A stretch of 14,272 nt of DNA from Lentisphaeria bacterium UBA1784. GTDB lineage: Bacteria > Verrucomicrobiota > Lentisphaeria > Victivallales > Victivallaceae. The notes under the pieces were generated by a model. That model did not search any database, was not told the DNA's origin, and was given only the letters and a program-made list of their open reading frames with translations. Both the position numbers and the translations under genes were made by a program. Below are positions 1 to 6,667 of this stretch, piece by piece; the stretch's first letter is position 1, and every line of letters begins with the position of its first letter. The stretch is taken from the NCBI GenBank assembly GCA_002315455.1, contig DCGG01000126.1:1-14272 (forward strand), given 5' to 3'.

Positions 1-827
1 GGCGGACGGCGGTCCGCCAGTGCTCCGAAGGTGGCACCGGCGATCAATCCTCCCACGGCGGCGGCGGTACTGACGATCCCGGTCCAGAAAGCGGCGGTCC
101 CGTCTCCCGTCATCTGGGAGACAAATACCGCGAGGTAGGGGGCCTCGAGGTGCCGCAGGCCGCAGAGCAGGACGAAGGCGATCATCATCATCCAGATCGG
201 TCCGCTCAGGTTGGGGCGGTACCATTTCTCCTCCTTGCCGGCCGCGGCTTCTGCCCGGTGGAAGTCCTCCTTGACGAAAAGCACGATGCTTCCGGCGACG
301 ATGTAGGTCGCTCCGCAGAGCAGAAACACCGTCGTATATCCGAAATAATGCACCAGGATCCCACCCAGCAGAAAGCCCAGCATGGTCCCGGTCCAGATGG
401 CAGTGCTGAAGAAGCCCAGCGCGAATCCCTGATGTTCCTTGGGGGTTCCGGTGGCGATGATGGTCTGCGCGGCGGTATTGGTCCCGCTGAAGAAGGAGGC
501 ACCGATCCGGAGCAGGATCAGCACCGTCAGCGTCGGCGAAAACGCCATGAGGGGGAAGAATACCGCATTGAGGAAGCAGGCGCGGAGCAGCATGATCTTT
601 CTGCCGAAGCGGTCGGCGACGATCCCCCAGAAGGGCGCCGAGACGGTGAAGGTGATTGTTCCCGTGAAATGGTACAGCATGATGGCGAGAGCCAGCGCCT
701 TTGCGTCCGTGATGTCAAGCCTCTGCTTGATGAAGAGGGGGATGAAGGGCAACGAGGAGGAGTATCCTGTGAGGATCAGCAGTTGTGAGAACCATACGAG
801 GGCGAGGTTGCGCTTCCAATATTGCAT
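1..827 (-). CDS. MFS transporter, MdtG/TetA-like drug:H+ antiporter family (partial, C-terminus beyond window start)
   Basis: Reading the minus strand from the ATG at 827-825 gives 275 residues open to the window edge, about two thirds of a normal ~400-residue MFS protein. Residues 10-32, 46-70, 78-96, 100-122, 138-160 and 165-185 are hydrophobic segments. MFS motif A (GIVADRFGRK) is at 68-77 between TM2 and TM3, and a weaker second-half copy (GALADRR) is at 268-274. A charged central loop lies at about 186-208, so the visible part runs through TM8. The region around motif A followed by MLLR, and the GFALGFFSTAIWTG block, recall MdtG/TetA-type DHA1 efflux pumps; the substrate cannot be told. 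The start is supported by GGAGT at 841-837, nine bases upstream. It is transcribed away from the AAA+ ATPase gene, with its own strong promoter and a dyad at the presumed transcription start, so repressor control is likely. Confidence 0.9.
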   Translation of the reverse strand, partial: MQYWKRNLALVWFSQLLILTGYSSSLPFIPLFIKQRLDITDAKALALAIMLYHFTGTITFTVSAPFWGIVADRFGRKIMLLRACFLNAVFFPLMAFSPTLTVLILLRIGASFFSGTNTAAQTIIATGTPKEHQGFALGFFSTAIWTGTMLGFLLGGILVHYFGYTTVFLLCGATYIVAGSIVLFVKEDFHRAEAAAGKEEKWYRPNLSGPIWMMMIAFVLLCGLRHLEAPYLAVFVSQMTGDGTAAFWTGIVSTAAAVGGLIAGATFGALADRRP

Positions 828-847
828 GATTTCGAGACTCCGGAACT

Positions 848-869
848 TGCAATGGTTATACAAATTGCA
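848..869. promoter_or_regulatory. Inverted repeat at the MFS transcription start, candidate operator
   Basis: Perfect 6-bp arms TGCAAT and ATTGCA are separated by 10 bases. A second, overlapping dyad TATAC-N8-GTATA covers 857-874. Both sit just downstream of the -10 box of the MFS promoter, where a bound repressor would block initiation. The cognate regulator is not identifiable here. Confidence 0.4.
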
Positions 870-878
870 GTATAGTTT

Positions 879-907
879 AATATATCTCCCCTCCGCCCGG
901 TTGTCAA
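879..907 (-). promoter_or_regulatory. Sigma70-like promoter for the MFS gene
   Basis: On the minus strand, TTGACA (907-902) is followed after exactly 17 bases by TATATT (884-879). The -35 is a perfect consensus and the -10 matches at five of six positions. Predicted transcription starts near 872, giving a leader of about 45 nt before the ATG at 827. Confidence 0.7.
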
Positions 908-940
908 GGGGAAGTTTGCCGGATGTACCGGATTTTTCGA

Positions 941-969
941 TTGTATTTTCGCAAAGGCAAGGATATATT
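941..969 (+). promoter_or_regulatory. Sigma70-like promoter for the AAA+ ATPase/glycan operon
   Basis: TTGTAT (941-946) is followed after 17 bases by TATATT (964-969). The -10 matches at five of six positions and the -35 at three of six. It predicts a start near 976 and a leader of about 37 nt before the ATG at 1013. The 828-1012 gap thus carries two back-to-back promoters. Confidence 0.45.
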
Positions 970-1012
970 AAATCCCGGCAGAAAAGGTGCGGAAACATGA
1001 GGTCGTTTCACC

Positions 1013-1927
1013 ATGGCAGAGAAACCGGAAGTCATCATCCAGCCGCGGGATTACTGGCAGGATAATTCCATCGGGGGCGGGCGCAGAGAGCCGGACGTCC
1101 CGAAGGTCCCGCCGGAACCGATCCCGGCCTACATTCCGGCCTACATCGCCGATGCCCGGGCCAAACGGCAGGCGAAGCCCGTTTCCAGACCCTATGGCAT
1201 CATCGACCGCGCCTACGACCGGAACGCCTTGAACCTGAGCTGCAGTTATCCTCTTGAGCGGATCCTCTCCGGCCTGCGCCGTTTCGCCGAACAACTCCGG
1301 CAGGGAACCGAACGGGTCCCCAACTGCTGCATGCTTTTTTACGGACTTCCCGGGACCGGCAAGAGCGAATTCGGCAAGTACCTCGCCCGGGAACTGGGGA
1401 TGCGCCTCTACGTGCGCCGGGGCAGCGACCTCCTGAATTGTTACGTCGGCGAGACCGAAAAATCCATTCGGGATGCCTTCGAGGCGGCCGGCGAGCCGGA
1501 TACTCTTTTCATGATCGACGAGGCGGATAGTTTCATCAACTCCCGGCGTTCCGCGGACCACCAGTGGGAGGTGACGCAGGTCAATGAATTTCTCTGCCGC
1601 ATGGAGGAGTTCCGGGGAATCCTGATCTGCAGCACCAACTTCGATGACCGGCTGGACGAGGCCACCGCAAGGCGGTTCACGTTCAAGATCCGCTTTGAAC
1701 CGCTGACGGATTCCGGGAAGAAGCTCCTCGCGGAGCGGATGCTCTCCGAGGTCTGCACGCTGCCGGAGGACCTCGGTCCTCTCTATGCGCTGGCGGGACT
1801 GACCCCGGGGGATTTCCGCACCGTCCGCAACCGGATGCTCATCGTCAATCCAGGTCCGGTCTCCTTCGAGGAGTGCCTTGAGGAACTGAAACTGGAACTG
1901 AAATATCGCGCCGCCGGCGCAAGATGA
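1013..1927 (+). CDS. Stand-alone AAA+ ATPase (CDC48/FtsH-like classic AAA module)
   Basis: A 304-residue protein. Residues 1-60 are Pro- and charge-rich and probably disordered, with a PAYIPAYI repeat at 38-45. Residues ~75-100 are helical and the AAA core follows: Walker A GLPGTGKS at 111-118, a pore-loop-like NCYVGETE at 142-149, Walker B LFMIDEAD at 165-172, sensor 1 (STN) at 207-209, candidate arginine fingers R220/R221 in ATARRF, and a sensor-2-like GDFRTVRNR at 266-274. The key ATPase residues are intact, so it should bind and hydrolyse ATP as an oligomer and remodel or unfold a protein partner. No membrane segment or protease domain is present. From memory, similar AAA domains form the C-terminal part of much longer bacterial proteins, so this is a short form. 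The start has GAGGT at 999-1003, nine bases upstream. It is first in an operon with sugar-modifying genes, 41 bases before the TPP enzyme; its client is unknown. Confidence 0.85.
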   Translation: MAEKPEVIIQPRDYWQDNSIGGGRREPDVPKVPPEPIPAYIPAYIADARAKRQAKPVSRPYGIIDRAYDRNALNLSCSYPLERILSGLRRFAEQLRQGTERVPNCCMLFYGLPGTGKSEFGKYLARELGMRLYVRRGSDLLNCYVGETEKSIRDAFEAAGEPDTLFMIDEADSFINSRRSADHQWEVTQVNEFLCRMEEFRGILICSTNFDDRLDEATARRFTFKIRFEPLTDSGKKLLAERMLSEVCTLPEDLGPLYALAGLTPGDFRTVRNRMLIVNPGPVSFEECLEELKLELKYRAAGAR

Positions 1928-1968
1928 GGAAGATGCAACCCAAGGACCTCCGCCGGAGAAACTCATAA

Positions 1969-3771
1969 ATGCAAGTCGCCGATGCCATCATGCACTTCCT
2001 TGCCGACCGGGGCATCGGTCACCTCTTTCTGGTGACCGGCGGGGGAGCGATGTTTCTCAACGATGCGCTGAACCGGGAACCGCGCATCCGGTACGTCTGC
2101 AACCTCCACGAACAGGCCTGCGCCATGGCCGCCGAAGGATATGCGCGGATCTCCGGGTTTCCCGGCGTTCTCTGCGTCACCAGCGGTCCCGGCGGGACCA
2201 ATGCCCTCACCGGCGTGGCGGGCGCATGGCTGGATTCCATCCCGATGATCGTGCTCTCCGGACAGGTCAAACGGACGACCACGGCGGGCGCCTGCCCGGA
2301 ACTGCATCTGCGGCAGCTGGGCGATCAGGAACTGAACATTATCGACGTGGTCCGCCCCATTACAAAGTACGCCGAGCAGATCCGGGATGCGTCGCAGGTC
2401 CGTTTCGCGCTGGAGAAGGCATGGCATTTGTGCCGGACCGGCCGTCCGGGCCCGGTCTGGCTGGACGTGCCGCTGGACGTTCAGGCGGCGGAGTACGATC
2501 CCGCCGTGCAGAGCGCGTATCTCCCTGACGTGGAAGTGCCTCCTCCCGAGCCGGAAGCCTTGGCTCTGCTCTGTGAAAAACTGAAACGCTCCGGCCGTCC
2601 CGCCATCGTTGCCGGGATCGGAGTCCGGAATGCGGGCGAGGAGCATGCCCTGCTGGATCTCGCGGAGCGCTGTCAGATTCCCGTTCTGACTTCCGTTTCC
2701 GGTGCGGACCTGATCCCAACCGCGCATCCGCTCGCTTTCGGACGGCCCGGGATCATGGGCCAGCGCGCGGCGAACTTCATTCTGCAGAACTGCGATCTGC
2801 TGATGGTGCTGGGGACCCGGATGGGCATCCGCACCATCGGGTATGCGTGGGAGTCGGTGGCACGGGGGGCCTTCAAAGTGATGGTGGATGCGGACGCCGG
2901 GGAACTGCGGAAGCCAACCTTCCGCCCGGAACTGCCGATCCATGCCGATCTCGGAGCCTTTTTTGCGGCTTTGCTCCCGATGTTGCCCGTTGTCCCTGCG
3001 CGAACGGAGTGGCTGGAATACTGCGCGCGGCTGAGGCGGGATTACCCGCCGGTTTCGGATGAACTGCGGCGGAGAACGGACTGGATTTCCAGTTACGTTC
3101 TGCCGGAACTGATTGCAGAAAAGTGCCGTCCGGATTCCATTGTAGTCACCGGCAACGGCACCGCCTATACCAGCACCTTTCAGACGATGCCGGTCAGGTC
3201 CGGAATGCGGCTCTTCGCCAACTGCGGCTGTGCCTCCATGGGGTACGGCCTTCCGGCCGCCATCGGCGCCGCGCTCGCGGGAAAGGGCCGGGAGGTGATC
3301 TGCCTCACCGGCGATGGCAGTCTGCAGATGAACCTGCAGGAGTTGCAGACCCTGAAAACGTCTGGCCTGCCGGTGAAACTCTTCGTCTATAACAACGGCG
3401 GATACCTCTCCATCAAAAACACGCAGAAAGCCTTTTTCGCCGGACGCTTCGTCGGATCGGAGGCGGGGTCAGGTCTGGTCCTGCCGGAACTGCAGAAACT
3501 GGCGGAGGCCTACGGCCTTCCCTTCTTTCGGCTGAAAAACCATCAGGAGGCCGCGGCGCGTCTGCCGGAGATCCTCGGGATCTCCGGCCCGGTACTGACG
3601 GAGGTCCTGCTGGACCCCGTGGAGGAACTCGGACCAAAAGCCGCCTCCCGGAAACTGCCGGACGGGACTCTCATCTCGGCTCCGCTGGAGGACATGGTGC
3701 CCTTTTTGTCCAGGGAGGAGTTCGCCCGGAACATGATCATCCCACCGCTTAAGGAGGAAGGTTTCCAATGA
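1969..3771 (+). CDS. Thiamine diphosphate-dependent enzyme, acetolactate synthase-like (possible YerE-type sugar-branching enzyme)
   Basis: A 600-residue protein with the three-domain layout of acetohydroxyacid synthase/pyruvate decarboxylase enzymes: N-terminal PYR domain (~1-170) with the cofactor-activating Glu48 in HEQ (47-49), a central domain (~195-335), and a C-terminal PP domain (~370-555) with the metal/TPP motif GDGSLQMN at 448-455 closing at NN 475-476. It should cleave an alpha-keto acid such as pyruvate and transfer the activated two-carbon unit. No small regulatory subunit (IlvN) and no branched-chain amino-acid genes are nearby. Instead it overlaps a GtrB-like glycosyltransferase gene by 4 nt (ATGA), followed by an epimerase. 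That context recalls YerE, which adds a two-carbon branch to a CDP-4-keto sugar in yersiniose synthesis. Sequence alone does not prove that role, and a keto-acid ligase/decarboxylase role remains possible. RBS GGAGA is at 1955-1959. Confidence 0.85.
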   Translation: MQVADAIMHFLADRGIGHLFLVTGGGAMFLNDALNREPRIRYVCNLHEQACAMAAEGYARISGFPGVLCVTSGPGGTNALTGVAGAWLDSIPMIVLSGQVKRTTTAGACPELHLRQLGDQELNIIDVVRPITKYAEQIRDASQVRFALEKAWHLCRTGRPGPVWLDVPLDVQAAEYDPAVQSAYLPDVEVPPPEPEALALLCEKLKRSGRPAIVAGIGVRNAGEEHALLDLAERCQIPVLTSVSGADLIPTAHPLAFGRPGIMGQRAANFILQNCDLLMVLGTRMGIRTIGYAWESVARGAFKVMVDADAGELRKPTFRPELPIHADLGAFFAALLPMLPVVPARTEWLEYCARLRRDYPPVSDELRRRTDWISSYVLPELIAEKCRPDSIVVTGNGTAYTSTFQTMPVRSGMRLFANCGCASMGYGLPAAIGAALAGKGREVICLTGDGSLQMNLQELQTLKTSGLPVKLFVYNNGGYLSIKNTQKAFFAGRFVGSEAGSGLVLPELQKLAEAYGLPFFRLKNHQEAAARLPEILGISGPVLTEVLLDPVEELGPKAASRKLPDGTLISAPLEDMVPFLSREEFARNMIIPPLKEEGFQ

Positions 3772-4706
3772 CGAAAAAACGGATCAGCATCGTTACCAAC
3801 TGCTGGAACGAGGTGGAGAACATCCCCCTTTTTTATCAGCGGTGCCGCGCGGAATTGGCAAAGTATCCGGACTATGATCACGAGTTTGTGGTGGAGGACA
3901 ATCGCTCCACCGATGGGACCAGGGAGGTCCTGCGCCGGATCGCGGCGGAAGATCCCAGGTTCAAAGTGATCCTCAATTCCGGAAATTTCGGCCACATCCG
4001 GAGTCCTTACCATTGTCTTCTCTGCGCGGAGGGCGACGTGGTCTTCTATCTCTGCAGCGACCTTCAGGAGCCGCCGGAGATGCTGGGCGCATTCCTCGCA
4101 AAATATGAGGAGGGGTATCAGGTGGTCTGCGGCGTCCGTTCCGATACCCGGTCCAACCGCGTGATGGAGTTTCTCCGGGACGGGTATTACTGGCTTCTGC
4201 AGAAGTTCTCCGACGGCGGTGCCGTGATCCGCAAGTTCACCGGATTCGGACTTTACGACCGGTGTTTCATAGAGGCGCTCCGGCAGTTTCACGAACCATA
4301 TCCCTACTTCCGCGGGCTGGTGAGCGAGATCGGATTCCGCCGCTGTGAGGTCCCCTTCGTTCAGGCGAAGCGGGAGCACGGACGTTCTCACAACGACCTC
4401 GCGACCCTCTACGACATGGCGATGACCGGTTTCGTGAATCACACCAAATTGCCGCTCCGGCTGGCCGTGATCTGCGGGTTCGTCATCGGTTTCGGGAGCC
4501 TGCTCATCGCGCTGGGATATCTCATCGCCAAACTCTGCTGGTGGGATACCTTTCAGCTGGGACTTGCGCCTCTCGTGATCGGGATGTTCTTCCTGGGAGC
4601 CGTCCAACTCTTTTTCATCGGCGTCATCGGGGAGTACATCGGCGCCGTTTGGACTCAGGTGAAAAACAAACCTCTGGTCATTGAGGAAGAGAGGATCAAC
4701 TTTTAA
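3768..4706 (+). CDS. GT2 polyprenyl-phosphate glycosyltransferase, GtrB/DPM1-like
   Basis: A 312-residue membrane enzyme. The GT-A catalytic domain (~5-215) has the nucleotide-binding strand VVEDNRSTDGT at 41-51 and the DXD region SDLQEPPE at 97-104. Two transmembrane helices follow at ~231-255 and ~265-292, then a short cytosolic tail KPLVIEEERINF, a typical GtrB-type ending. The family moves a sugar from a nucleotide donor to undecaprenyl (or dolichyl) phosphate on the inner leaflet, and the lipid-linked sugar is later flipped for glycan decoration. Its partner flippase (GtrA) is not in the window. The first Asp of the usual DAD motif is Cys96 here (CSD instead of DAD). The start codon overlaps the TGA of the TPP gene (ATGA) and its RBS AAGGAGG sits inside that gene at about 3751-3757. 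The stop overlaps the next start by one base, so translation is probably coupled. Confidence 0.9.
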   Translation: MTKKRISIVTNCWNEVENIPLFYQRCRAELAKYPDYDHEFVVEDNRSTDGTREVLRRIAAEDPRFKVILNSGNFGHIRSPYHCLLCAEGDVVFYLCSDLQEPPEMLGAFLAKYEEGYQVVCGVRSDTRSNRVMEFLRDGYYWLLQKFSDGGAVIRKFTGFGLYDRCFIEALRQFHEPYPYFRGLVSEIGFRRCEVPFVQAKREHGRSHNDLATLYDMAMTGFVNHTKLPLRLAVICGFVIGFGSLLIALGYLIAKLCWWDTFQLGLAPLVIGMFFLGAVQLFFIGVIGEYIGAVWTQVKNKPLVIEEERINF

Positions 4707-5641
4707 TGGGGCAGATGCGGAAACTTTTTCTCACCGGCGGGACCGGGTTCTTCGGGAAAAGTATCCTCTCCATGCTGAAGCGCGGAGCTGCTCCGGAATA
4801 CGAGGTGACAATCCTCTCCCGGGACCCTGCGGCGTTTCTCGCGGCGAATCCTGGATTTTCCGGGATGGCGTGCATCCGCTGGATCGCGGGAGACGTTCGG
4901 GATTTCGCCTTTCCGCAGGAACGTTTCGATGCCGTCATCCACGCCGCCGCTCCGGCGGTGGTGACGCTTCCTCCCGGGGTGATGCGGGACGTCATCCTGA
5001 CGGGGACCGAACGGGTCCTGCGGTTTGCCCGGGAGTGCGGAGCCGGGAAAGTGATGTTCGTGAGTTCCGGCGCGGTGTACGGACCGCCTCCGACGGGACT
5101 TATGCGGATCCCGGAGGAACTTCCCTGCCATCCGGTCACGGAGTACGGCATCGCAAAATGGGAAGCGGAGGAAATGTGTCTTGCCTCCGGAATTCCGGCG
5201 GTGCTTCCCCGGTGTTTCTCTTTTGTGGGGCCGTTTTTGGACCGGGAGAGCCACTATGCCGCCGGGAATTTTCTCCGGGATGCTCTGTCCGGCGGACCAA
5301 TCATCGTCCGCGGAGACGGTTCGCCCCTCCGCAGTTATCTCCATGCGGATGATCTGGTGGAGTGGCTCTTTGCCATCCTTGAGAGAGGACGCGCCGGGAG
5401 ACCTTACAACGTCGGATCCCCCGAAGCGGTGAGCATCGCGGAATTGGCGGAACTGATCGCTTCCTGTGTCTCCCCGCCACCGGAGATTCGGGTGCTGGGC
5501 GGTGCGGCTCCCGGGACCGGCGGTTCCCGGTACGTTCCGGACGTTTCCCGGGCGGAGAGGGAACTGGGGTTGCACAACCGCTGCCCGCTGAAAGAGGCAA
5601 TCCTGCGGACGCTCGCGGGAATCCGGGGGATCAGATCGTGA
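4706..5641 (+). CDS. NAD(P)-dependent sugar epimerase/dehydratase, extended SDR
   Basis: A 311-residue extended short-chain dehydrogenase/reductase. The Rossmann motif GGTGFFG is at 11-17, an acidic D64 follows in AGDVRD, the active-site Ser is in VSSGAVYG (119-126), and the catalytic YGIAK gives Tyr147/Lys151. RSYLHADDLVEW (209-220) and GRPYNVGSPEAVSIAEL (231-247) are typical of nucleotide-sugar epimerases, dehydratases or reductases (GalE/RmlD/RfbB relatives). It likely acts on a nucleotide-linked sugar, either preparing the keto-sugar used by the TPP enzyme or reducing its product; the exact reaction cannot be assigned. The ATG shares one base with the TAA of the glycosyltransferase gene. 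A second in-frame ATG at 4715 is possible, but GAGAGGA at 4688-4694 serves the first. The 3' end overlaps the convergent LysR gene by 11 bases and no terminator hairpin is visible there. Confidence 0.88.
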   Translation: MGQMRKLFLTGGTGFFGKSILSMLKRGAAPEYEVTILSRDPAAFLAANPGFSGMACIRWIAGDVRDFAFPQERFDAVIHAAAPAVVTLPPGVMRDVILTGTERVLRFARECGAGKVMFVSSGAVYGPPPTGLMRIPEELPCHPVTEYGIAKWEAEEMCLASGIPAVLPRCFSFVGPFLDRESHYAAGNFLRDALSGGPIIVRGDGSPLRSYLHADDLVEWLFAILERGRAGRPYNVGSPEAVSIAELAELIASCVSPPPEIRVLGGAAPGTGGSRYVPDVSRAERELGLHNRCPLKEAILRTLAGIRGIRS

Positions 5642-6554
5642 CCGACTTCTCGTCCTGCTGAAAGTGTTTTGTCAGCAGCCCCAGAAAGGTGTGCAACGGC
5701 GCGGAGCCGGGCAGGTCTCCGAATACCGCATAGACGGAGGAGCGCGGCGAGCAGTCCGAAAAGCGCCGGTAGGCCAGCGCCTCCGGAAACAGGCCCTCGT
5801 GACTGGAGGGCAGAAACGTGACGCCGAATCCCGCGAGAAGCAGATGCTGCGCGGTGTAGAAATTACTGCATTCTCCGGCAATCTTCAGTTGAAAATGACC
5901 TTGTTCCCGGCAGAGCGCGCGGATGCTTTCGTAAAAGGCCGGCGACGTCTTCTGCGGGACCATGATGATCTTCTCCTCCGCCAGATCGGCTACCTTCAGG
6001 GACCTCCGTTTCGCCAGCGCATGGGAGCGGGGCATGACGGCCAGAAGTTCGTCATCGAAGAGTTTCCTGCAGACAAGGGTCTCGTCCTCGAAGAGTTGCG
6101 GATCGAAGCGGCAGATGGCGAGGTCGATGCTGTGTTCCCGGATTCTCCGGGAAAGTCCGGAGGAGTGTTCGTCGATGATCTCCAGTTCCACCTTCGGATA
6201 CTTCCGGCGCATGTCGGCGAGGGCGGCGAGAAACTCCTTGCGCGCCAGCGCGGACGCGAGCGCCCCGATGGAGAGATGTCCGGATGCACCGGCTTCGGCC
6301 TCCTCTGCACAGCGTCTGGCCAGCGAGAGCTGCTGGATGGCGTTCCGGGCAGCCGGCAGAAAGGCGCGTCCGCTTTCAGTCAGGCTGATCCTGCGTTTGT
6401 TGCTCCGGTCAAAAAGTTTCACTCCCAGCTCCTGCTCCAGCATCTGGATGCCGTGGCTGAGGGAGGGCTGGGAGATGCCGAGGGATTCCGCCGCCAGCGC
6501 GAAGTGCATCTTTTCTGCGGCGGCGATGAAGTAGCGGATATGAAGCAGTTCCAT
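5631..6554 (-). CDS. LysR-type transcriptional regulator
   Basis: A 307-residue protein. The winged helix-turn-helix is at ~1-62 (HFALAAESLGISQPSLSHGI, recognition helix at ~28-38, then LEQELGVKLFDR), a linker helix at ~63-88, and a periplasmic-binding-like effector domain at ~91-295. The opening MELLHIRYF is the normal LysR start, so the ATG at 6554-6552 is chosen over an upstream in-frame start at 6614; GGAGA at 6565-6561 lies six bases before it. The overall look is BenM/CatM-like, so an acid or amino-acid-like ligand is plausible but unproven. It diverges from the D-aminoacylase operon, the classic arrangement for a LysR regulator that activates its neighbour and represses itself. A T-N11-A dyad lies between the two genes. 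Its 3' end overlaps the epimerase gene tail-to-tail. Confidence 0.93.
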   Translation of the reverse strand: MELLHIRYFIAAAEKMHFALAAESLGISQPSLSHGIQMLEQELGVKLFDRSNKRRISLTESGRAFLPAARNAIQQLSLARRCAEEAEAGASGHLSIGALASALARKEFLAALADMRRKYPKVELEIIDEHSSGLSRRIREHSIDLAICRFDPQLFEDETLVCRKLFDDELLAVMPRSHALAKRRSLKVADLAEEKIIMVPQKTSPAFYESIRALCREQGHFQLKIAGECSNFYTAQHLLLAGFGVTFLPSSHEGLFPEALAYRRFSDCSPRSSVYAVFGDLPGSAPLHTFLGLLTKHFQQDEKSVTI

Positions 6555-6586
6555 TGATAGTCTCCGTCTATTGAAATTACAGATAT

Positions 6587-6614
6587 AATATATTGATTTT
6601 CTATGAAAATACAA
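6587..6614 (-). promoter_or_regulatory. Probable promoter of the LysR gene
   Basis: On the minus strand, TTGTAT (6614-6609) is followed by a 16-base spacer and TATATT (6592-6587); TATTAT at 6590-6585 gives an 18-base alternative. The same two boxes, with a 17-base spacer, occur upstream of the AAA+ operon. The T-N11-A dyad covers its spacer, consistent with autorepression. Confidence 0.4.
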
Positions 6615-6621
6615 GTATCTT
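6593..6621 (+). promoter_or_regulatory. Probable promoter of the D-aminoacylase operon
   Basis: TTGATT (6593-6598), a 17-base spacer and TATCTT (6616-6621) each match consensus at four of six positions, as expected for an activator-dependent promoter. A perfect TATAAT at 6584-6589 is a competing -10 without a good -35. Confidence 0.35.
6596..6610. promoter_or_regulatory. T-N11-A dyad, candidate LysR-type regulator binding site
   Basis: ATTTTCTATGAAAAT is a perfect 15-bp palindrome around a 3-base centre. Its second base T and fourteenth base A form the T-N11-A core known for LysR-family sites. It overlaps both divergent promoters, so one bound tetramer could control both genes. Confidence 0.45.
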
Positions 6622-6667
6622 ATGGAGGAAAAGGGAAATCCTCATGGAAGAAGGAGACGGAGACATC

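Noticed and set aside
150..1065. Plus-strand open frames at 150-788 and 439-1065
   Set aside because: They run opposite the MFS gene, whose minus-strand translation has motif A and regular membrane helices. The first frame is low-complexity charged sequence.
1969..3771. Housekeeping acetolactate synthase (ilvB)
   Set aside because: No ilvN, ilvC or leucine/isoleucine gene is adjacent, and the gene is translationally coupled to a glycosyltransferase.
6593..6667. TTG at 6593 as start of the D-aminoacylase gene
   Set aside because: It falls inside the promoter and dyad region and would bury the Tat motif 26 residues in; ATGs at 6668 or 6644 have proper ribosome-binding sites.
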